Of a stretch of 12,333 nucleotides of DNA, positions 6,738-12,333 are shown one piece after another; the first letter of the stretch is position 1; every line of letters starts with the position of its first letter. The position numbers and the translations under genes are program-made. The stretch comes from Holosporales bacterium. Lineage in GTDB: Bacteria; Pseudomonadota; Alphaproteobacteria; BNTO01. Below the pieces are notes generated by a model. It saw only the letters and a program-made list of their open reading frames with translations. It did no database searches and was not told the DNA's origin. The DNA lies in NCBI GenBank assembly GCA_031273545.1, contig JAISRQ010000088.1, positions 1 to 12,333 of the forward strand, read 5' to 3'.

Positions 6738-9700
6738 CTAGACATTCACAACCACTGCAGGTCTCAATAAATCTTTCACAAACGCAGCAGCCGCTCTATT
6801 CGCTTCAATTGCGCTCTGGCGAACCGCCTCAAGTGGTGTCCATCCCTCGCGCCTACTCGCGTTCGGTTGTCCAAAAAACAAGTCTATCATCCGCGAGCTA
6901 TCTGCGTACGTAGCTTGAGTTTCCTGCAAAATCGGACAACGTGCCATCAAACTTAGTCGCTCCCTTGCGACGTTTAGTTCCTCAATGATTAAGTTTATCC
7001 CACGAAGAACGTCACGATGTTGGCACGATTGGCACAAGCTTCCACGCGCGATTTCGCAGCGCTGCATAATTTCTGCTGCGTCCGTCAGTGCAGCGTGAAC
7101 TGAGTCCACCCCAGAGTATATCCCAAGAATTACTGGCACCTCTTTGTGTTCAAGCTGCGTCAACAATGTATTAAACGTCATATTCAACTTTTGACGCAAA
7201 TCTCGATACAAATCACCTAAAGATTCGCAATCATTTCGCGTTGAAGACGTGAACGCATCCCAATCAGGGTATGATAATGGCGTTGGGTTAATTGACGTCG
7301 CTTGTTCTAGTGCTTCCTGAATTTGCCCAAATTCCTCAGCCGCCTCCAAAAATACGCAGTGAACATCCTCGCCCAATTCCACGCTAGTATTTACCTTATA
7401 TTGAAACGCGTTAATCATCACAGACAAAGCGGAAAGGCACTCGCACAATTTATCACACGTATCATCACGAATACTTCCGTTCGTTACCGCTTCTGTATTA
7501 ATCGTTGCATCTATATGTTCTAAATATTTGCCTGCATTATAAATACATTTCGCGTGCACATCGCAGCAGTTGTGGGCCCAAAGAGAAGGCAAAAGCCGCG
7601 CTGTTCGAAAAATAATCCGCCTCGTAGTTTCCGTGAGGTTGGGTGTAATGTCCACTGTTATAGACTCGCCGCCACAAAAATTTACGTTCATCAATACTTT
7701 AAATGACGCGATGTTGTCGTATAGAATAGTCAAGTTATCATTCACGCGTTTCATTGCATTTGCGATATCAATTCTGTTTTTGTCTGGGGCATTTTTATCT
7801 ATAGCACAGCAAAAAGAATTCCAAGCGACGGACAAATTTTCAAAATCGTTTGCTAAGTCGACGACATCGTTATTAAACGGCTTCTGGGGAATGACCGCTT
7901 CATCCTGCACCCCAAAGGCGGATTGAATCTTTTTAACATTGTTCCAAAGCCGCATTAACACAGGGTTTAGGACCTTATCCGGGCATGGCGCGTGAAAAGA
8001 CAGGGTCTTTAGTTCTAGTACGGTCGCCACAAAATTTTCTAGTCCCGCCAATAAATTTGTCCAAAAGGTTGGTCCACGTTGGATCAATTCTGTGAAATAG
8101 GGGTTTTCGAATTCACTATAGGCAGATGCGGAGTAAAGGGCGTTCGTGATATTCGACATATTTTTACGAATATTACAAACTGTGAGCTGCAACACGCTTG
8201 AACAACAATTGTCGGACTTTTCAATAATTTCTTCAAAAACGTTGCTAATCCATGTAGTGTTCATTAAATTTTCGAATCTAATTGGTTCTATGTATTCTTC
8301 ACATTTTAGGCAAAATACAGGGTGACCGCTCGCGTAGTTTGCCTCCCCCCAATCAGAAATTCCCTGACGCAATCGCACCGTAACCTCTTCAAATTTATGA
8401 AAGCTTTGCGAAAAATCAAAATGTTCGTACAACGTGAGCACTGTGTTCCATTGGTTCATGAATTCGTACCACCTATTTAATATTCTGTTAAACGACCCTA
8501 TAATTGCGCCAATGTTTAACGATCTATTCTCACAATCAAACTGGGCATCAAACTTTGGAGTTTTCAGCGTTGCATTCCCGTTCGTGTAATGCACAAACTT
8601 TAACAATTCAAGAATTGCGTCATTCGCGCTGCGCATCTTTGGTAGACATATAACTGCCAAACAGCTTTCGTTGTTCACTGCGTATTGGTTTACTAGTGCG
8701 ATCATTTCTATAAATGGATCATAAAGTTTATCACTATGCTCTGTAAATTTTTGAATAATCTTTGTGAAGTCAATGACATCTTTTCGTTCAATGCTAAAGC
8801 AATTTGGGGGAGAGATTTTACTTTCAAACCCTGTCAAAAGCGTGTCATGTGCCCGCTCAAGCTGCTCTGCCCAGTGCGCAAATATATGCGTTTCCCTTGC
8901 AAAAGACGCGCAGCAATTCACCTCCGCTTCCTTCTTTACGTCAACATGGGCTGGCTTCAACGATGCAGCCATCGCGGCAATATGGATTTGGGGCCACGAA
9001 ACGCATCGCGGGCACAGGACCAAGTTGGCGCGTCCCAAGTGTTCCACATTTTCAGAAATTTGGGCCAACACGCTAAATAACGTGTCAAATGCGCTCAATC
9101 CACTGTTGAGCGAATACCCTGGCTCGTACCTGATGTTGTTCAGATAATCGCTAATCAATTTTAAGTGTCCAAGAGTTTCGACGATTTCATCCATGACATT
9201 ATTCGCGCACAAGATCGCATCGGACGGGGGCGGCGGGAGATCCGCAAGCGCGACGCCGATTTTGTGTATTGTATAGAAAGACTTACATACGTCTGCGGCT
9301 TCGTTTACTATGTTCGTTAAGCGCTCGAGGGTTGGGGTGATTTCGCGAGTTAAGCAATCGTCCCCTGTTGTGCTCTGCAAAGTCAGCAATTTTTGTAGTT
9401 CGCGGTTGACGCCTGTGAGCCCGCTGTAGATTTCTGTTGGGGCGTCGGGGTTTATGGGGCTGTCGTCGGAGTCGCCGCCTGCGGAGCCGTCGTCTACGGG
9501 GCGGCTTGACGGATCGCAAAGGTACGCAAGTAATTCGTGTTGCGCATCAGGGTCAATTAGCATCTTTTTATATTGCTCGGAATACACGATTTCGTTTAAA
9601 AAAATGAAAAATCTCTGCAATCCATGCGATAAATTGCGTACATGCGGGAAAAAAGTGGAACAGCATTTGCGCCTTAACTCTTCTACAATATCCGCTAAGG

Positions 9701-12333
9701 TTGTCTGCAATGCGTGCAAAGTTTCTGCGAACTGCGCGCATGATTCGACGAATGGAATAGGGTGTTCGTGTAACGTGACGAGTGCGATTGCTGGCATGGC
9801 ATTTATTTCGGTGACGACTTGGTCTAGGGTCTGAACCAGTTCATGGTCGTACGTTATTTGGCCCGCATTTTTTGCTACATTTAGCATTATGTTTAGGGAA
9901 GTGGCGACGTTGGCGACTGCTGAAAAGAATAATTTAAGTTGGTTTTCTATATCTATTTCTCTTAAAACTGACTCATTTGCATCAGATGACCATGAAATAT
10001 TTAGCATGCTTACAAAGCTTGACACCGCCTCATGAAGTGGCGTCGCGCTATGATCGTGCAAATATTTGATGCCGTCAACTGTGAGTTCGCCGTTTTGATC
10101 TTTTAGGGTATCATGCAAAAAACTTCGGGCGCCGTATAACGAGTTCCCAAGCATGCGGAGTTGGGACTTTAAGTCTTCATTGATAGCTAATGTTACGCTA
10201 TTATTATTTATAAATTCTTCACATATTTTGTTTATCTCTTTCGCTTTTATGGCGATCTTCAGGCCGACTTCTTTCATTGCAATTAAATTAGTTGGGTACA
10301 TGGATGCGGAAATTACTGAGGAGATTGCGCCTTCTACTTTTTCAGACTCGGGAATGATCTGGCTAGTTGAGTAATTACAGTAATCGCATGCAAATACGTT
10401 ATATGCCCGCGATATTAGATTAGAAAGCGGCGCATTTTTGATTGAAGTTAAAACATCAACGATCCTTTGGTTATTCGCGTAGATAACCTCTTTCCTCTGC
10501 ATTTTGAAGGCCATTTGTGAAATGCTTTTATAAATTTTGTCAAAAGATTGACATACAAGCGCGGTCAAATCTGGCTCAAGTTGATAATAAGTTGTGAAAA
10601 ATAAAGGAGGAAAAAATGTTTCACGGGAAATGAAGCCGGCGAGGTTTAGTAATTTTTGCTGGAAATCCGCGACACAATTATCTAATGTTTTAAGGATCGC
10701 AATCTGTGCATCTGCACCGCATGAGATACCTTTTTCAGGCAGTTGTGTTTCGTACAGCGCTATGTAACTGTCCCGCACCTCGTTAAGAAACGGGATCACA
10801 GCATCGTTCATGGTGAATGCGAAAATAGCGTCGTCCTCTGTTATGCTTTGCACTATTTCCTGAATGTGTTGCACCCGTTGTACCGTTTGCGTAGCTATAA
10901 TATTTGCCATAGAACTACAATATCTAGCTAAAATCCCGTTAATAGATGACTCAGATCCAGAGAAGCAAACATTTGTAAAATCACTAAAGTGCTCAACAAA
11001 TTCACCAAATGCTTTGCTTACATTCGGCTTGTTGCAAAAGTAACATAGCGTTTCTTCTGAGGATATTTTGTCTTTTATCTCAGATAAATGTGTGCCAATA
11101 GATTGGAGCGCACTACCGACAGCGCCTAGCTTTCCAAGCAACGGGGGGTTGAGGCGGCGGCGGCTCGTGTTCAGTAATTTTTGACAGATAATGTGGGCGA
11201 AACTGACGCACTCTTGCATCGATGTTGTGCAATGTTTCAGTGCTTCTAATAGCATCTCACATCCAGGAGTTCTCCGGTTCACCTCCAATGCCTCAATTCC
11301 GCTCAAATCAAAACTTCCTCCGCCAAGGAGTTGAATTAGCTCAACTACGGAAGCATTTATGTGTGTCGCGTCTTCATTGATTTTATTGACAAATGGGATT
11401 AAACCGTGATTAATGCAATACGATTCCGGAGCAGATTCTTGCTGTGTGGCGGTTGCAGAAACGCTTGCACTCAATTCATTAAGCTGTCCAAGCAGCGTAT
11501 CTAAGCACGTAAAAAATGCCTGCTCTTGTGAGGAATGTAACACAATTTGTTCGAAGTTCGAAAGACGAGACAGCGCTAAACTCAAGCCCTTTAACAAATT
11601 CGCCGAATCGACAGCCGTGTCCGCCAAATAGGTGCAGCAGCCCGGGTGAGACAGTACGTTAAGCACTTCATCGAAGTCGTCAACAATATCGGACTCGCTA
11701 GGGATATCTGGGACAACGATCGTGGACTCGTCTGGCGGGCTAGGAGGCGAATCGAAGGCTTCGCATTTGTCACATAACAATTTAGTTGTGCTGGACGCTT
11801 TGAATTGTTCCATGAAAAAGACGGTAACTTGCTGTAATGAAGTAAACATATCTTTGGCGTTTGTTACAAATGCGAGCAACTCTTGATAGTTCGCCAATAA
11901 AGGAGGGGTTGCCCGAAGCGCTATCGCCGCCGCCCCTAATGAATTGAGGCAGTCGACGTATTCTGTCGCCATGGATAATGCATTGGAGGTGGCGTTGGCG
12001 CTTTTGAAAGTGGTAAGCGTCGAATCAGGGTCACCTGGGGTGATTCCAATGCCTTCGCATAAGGCAACAAATGCAGCGCTGCTTTCGCCAAGGATTTTAG
12101 CTATGGCGGCAAACTGTTTCGATACTTTTTGTAAGTTGCATACGCTTCCAGTTAAATTACTTTTTAGGTTAATTATATCATTAAGAAGAGATGTCACTTG
12201 TGTATACTGCAGGGACAATTGAACCAACAATTGGAGGTCTGGAGGGGGAAGGTCTATTGCATATCCGCCTAGAGTCGCATCAATTCCTAACTTCATTTGG
12301 GCTAAATGTCGTGATAAAATATAGAATGATTGC
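6738..12333 (-). CDS. Giant cysteine-rich repeat protein, unknown function (probably 5'-partial)
   Basis: I do not recognise a family. The frame from the ATG at 12296 to the TAG at 6738-6740 has 1852 codons; residue numbers count from that ATG. It has no clear ribosome binding site and no signal peptide, and the frame has no stop up to the window edge, so the gene probably starts outside. The protein looks helical throughout and is rich in Cys. CxxC pairs occur at 175, 418, 637, 1095, 1329 and 1755, with degenerate versions at about 843 (HEH) and 1541 (CGG). CC or single Cys follow at 220, 460, 878, 1128, 1364, 1577 and 1787. Pro/Asp-rich linkers lie at about 182-210 and 928-955. The stop is 92 bases before the mlaA start with no terminator between, suggesting an operon. 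Metal binding, disulfides or a structural role are open. Confidence 0.88.
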   Translation of the reverse strand, partial: QSFYILSRHLAQMKLGIDATLGGYAIDLPPPDLQLLVQLSLQYTQVTSLLNDIINLKSNLTGSVCNLQKVSKQFAAIAKILGESSAAFVALCEGIGITPGDPDSTLTTFKSANATSNALSMATEYVDCLNSLGAAAIALRATPPLLANYQELLAFVTNAKDMFTSLQQVTVFFMEQFKASSTTKLLCDKCEAFDSPPSPPDESTIVVPDIPSESDIVDDFDEVLNVLSHPGCCTYLADTAVDSANLLKGLSLALSRLSNFEQIVLHSSQEQAFFTCLDTLLGQLNELSASVSATATQQESAPESYCINHGLIPFVNKINEDATHINASVVELIQLLGGGSFDLSGIEALEVNRRTPGCEMLLEALKHCTTSMQECVSFAHIICQKLLNTSRRRLNPPLLGKLGAVGSALQSIGTHLSEIKDKISSEETLCYFCNKPNVSKAFGEFVEHFSDFTNVCFSGSESSINGILARYCSSMANIIATQTVQRVQHIQEIVQSITEDDAIFAFTMNDAVIPFLNEVRDSYIALYETQLPEKGISCGADAQIAILKTLDNCVADFQQKLLNLAGFISRETFFPPLFFTTYYQLEPDLTALVCQSFDKIYKSISQMAFKMQRKEVIYANNQRIVDVLTSIKNAPLSNLISRAYNVFACDYCNYSTSQIIPESEKVEGAISSVISASMYPTNLIAMKEVGLKIAIKAKEINKICEEFINNNSVTLAINEDLKSQLRMLGNSLYGARSFLHDTLKDQNGELTVDGIKYLHDHSATPLHEAVSSFVSMLNISWSSDANESVLREIDIENQLKLFFSAVANVATSLNIMLNVAKNAGQITYDHELVQTLDQVVTEINAMPAIALVTLHEHPIPFVESCAQFAETLHALQTTLADIVEELRRKCCSTFFPHVRNLSHGLQRFFIFLNEIVYSEQYKKMLIDPDAQHELLAYLCDPSSRPVDDGSAGGDSDDSPINPDAPTEIYSGLTGVNRELQKLLTLQSTTGDDCLTREITPTLERLTNIVNEAADVCKSFYTIHKIGVALADLPPPPSDAILCANNVMDEIVETLGHLKLISDYLNNIRYEPGYSLNSGLSAFDTLFSVLAQISENVEHLGRANLVLCPRCVSWPQIHIAAMAASLKPAHVDVKKEAEVNCCASFARETHIFAHWAEQLERAHDTLLTGFESKISPPNCFSIERKDVIDFTKIIQKFTEHSDKLYDPFIEMIALVNQYAVNNESCLAVICLPKMRSANDAILELLKFVHYTNGNATLKTPKFDAQFDCENRSLNIGAIIGSFNRILNRWYEFMNQWNTVLTLYEHFDFSQSFHKFEEVTVRLRQGISDWGEANYASGHPVFCLKCEEYIEPIRFENLMNTTWISNVFEEIIEKSDNCCSSVLQLTVCNIRKNMSNITNALYSASAYSEFENPYFTELIQRGPTFWTNLLAGLENFVATVLELKTLSFHAPCPDKVLNPVLMRLWNNVKKIQSAFGVQDEAVIPQKPFNNDVVDLANDFENLSVAWNSFCCAIDKNAPDKNRIDIANAMKRVNDNLTILYDNIASFKVLMNVNFCGGESITVDITPNLTETTRRIIFRTARLLPSLWAHNCCDVHAKCIYNAGKYLEHIDATINTEAVTNGSIRDDTCDKLCECLSALSVMINAFQYKVNTSVELGEDVHCVFLEAAEEFGQIQEALEQATSINPTPLSYPDWDAFTSSTRNDCESLGDLYRDLRQKLNMTFNTLLTQLEHKEVPVILGIYSGVDSVHAALTDAAEIMQRCEIARGSLCQSCQHRDVLRGINLIIEELNVARERLSLMARCPILQETQATYADSSRMIDLFFGQPNASRREGWTPLEAVRQSAIEANRAAAAFVKDLLRPAVVVNV
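6870..11774 (-). repeat. Protein-level tandem repeats with CxxC and CC markers
   Basis: About eight degenerate units of roughly 210-245 residues lie end to end in the giant protein. The CxxC (or degenerate) codons fall at 11763-11774, 11034-11045, 10377-10388, about 9762-9770, 9003-9014, 8301-8312, about 7665-7676 and 7023-7034. Two other blocks recur: a P-containing helix start (IPFVNKI, IPFLNEV, TPLHEAV, TPTLERL, NPVLMRL) and a Leu-rich pair with PPLL in two units. Divergence is high, so DNA-level repeats are not visible. Confidence 0.6.

Noticed and set aside
6834..6846. Ankyrin-like motif (GWTPLEAV) near the end of the giant protein, and TPLHEAV at residue 752
   Set aside because: Both fall on a block that recurs in other units as IPFVNKI, IPFLNEV and TPTLERL. 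They belong to the protein's own repeat, and no 33-residue ankyrin periodicity surrounds them.
6263..6913. Plus-strand open frame of 216 codons
   Set aside because: It lies antisense to the mlaA N-terminus and the end of the giant gene; its Ser/Glu/Pro-rich content mirrors the low-complexity mlaA linker.
9283..9519. Minus-strand Arg-rich frame of 78 codons
   Set aside because: It is a shifted reading of the GC-rich linker of the giant gene; the Arg/Pro richness comes from that base composition.

Overview
The window looks like chromosomal DNA of a Gram-negative bacterium. It encodes an MlaA (VacJ) outer-membrane lipoprotein, an NlpD-type LysM/LytM lipoprotein and a DegP/HtrA periplasmic serine protease, all of which require an outer membrane. 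Base composition looks intermediate. The remaining genes (a giant cysteine-rich repeat protein and a family of small exported paralogues) match nothing I recognise. A host-associated proteobacterium, perhaps an intracellular alphaproteobacterium, is a guess from this mix and is not shown by the sequence.

Left part (1-1971, plus strand): three tandem genes encode related small proteins. The first is cut by the window edge. The second and third have near-identical signal peptides and share an untranslated leader (T6-7 ACAG(A/G)GG). A fourth leader copy at 1997-2010 has no intact gene behind it. A large near-perfect palindrome (1198-1248) lies between genes 2 and 3.

Middle and right part (2123-12333, minus strand, read right to left): a giant ORF (at least 1852 codons, probably entering from beyond the right edge), then mlaA, then htrA, closely spaced and probably one transcript. 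A hairpin at 4014-4045 may end it. Next come a Sel1/TPR-repeat exported protein and, behind a plausible promoter, an nlpD-like lipoprotein that converges on the plus-strand cluster.

MlaA (lipid asymmetry of the outer membrane), HtrA (protein quality control) and NlpD (control of wall amidases) make this an envelope-maintenance neighbourhood. The most unusual content is the giant protein: about eight degenerate units of roughly 210-245 residues, each marked by a CxxC pair followed 32-45 residues later by a CC or single Cys. The second is the paralogous exported family with its shared leader and tail remnants. No tRNA, rRNA, CRISPR array or transposase was seen.
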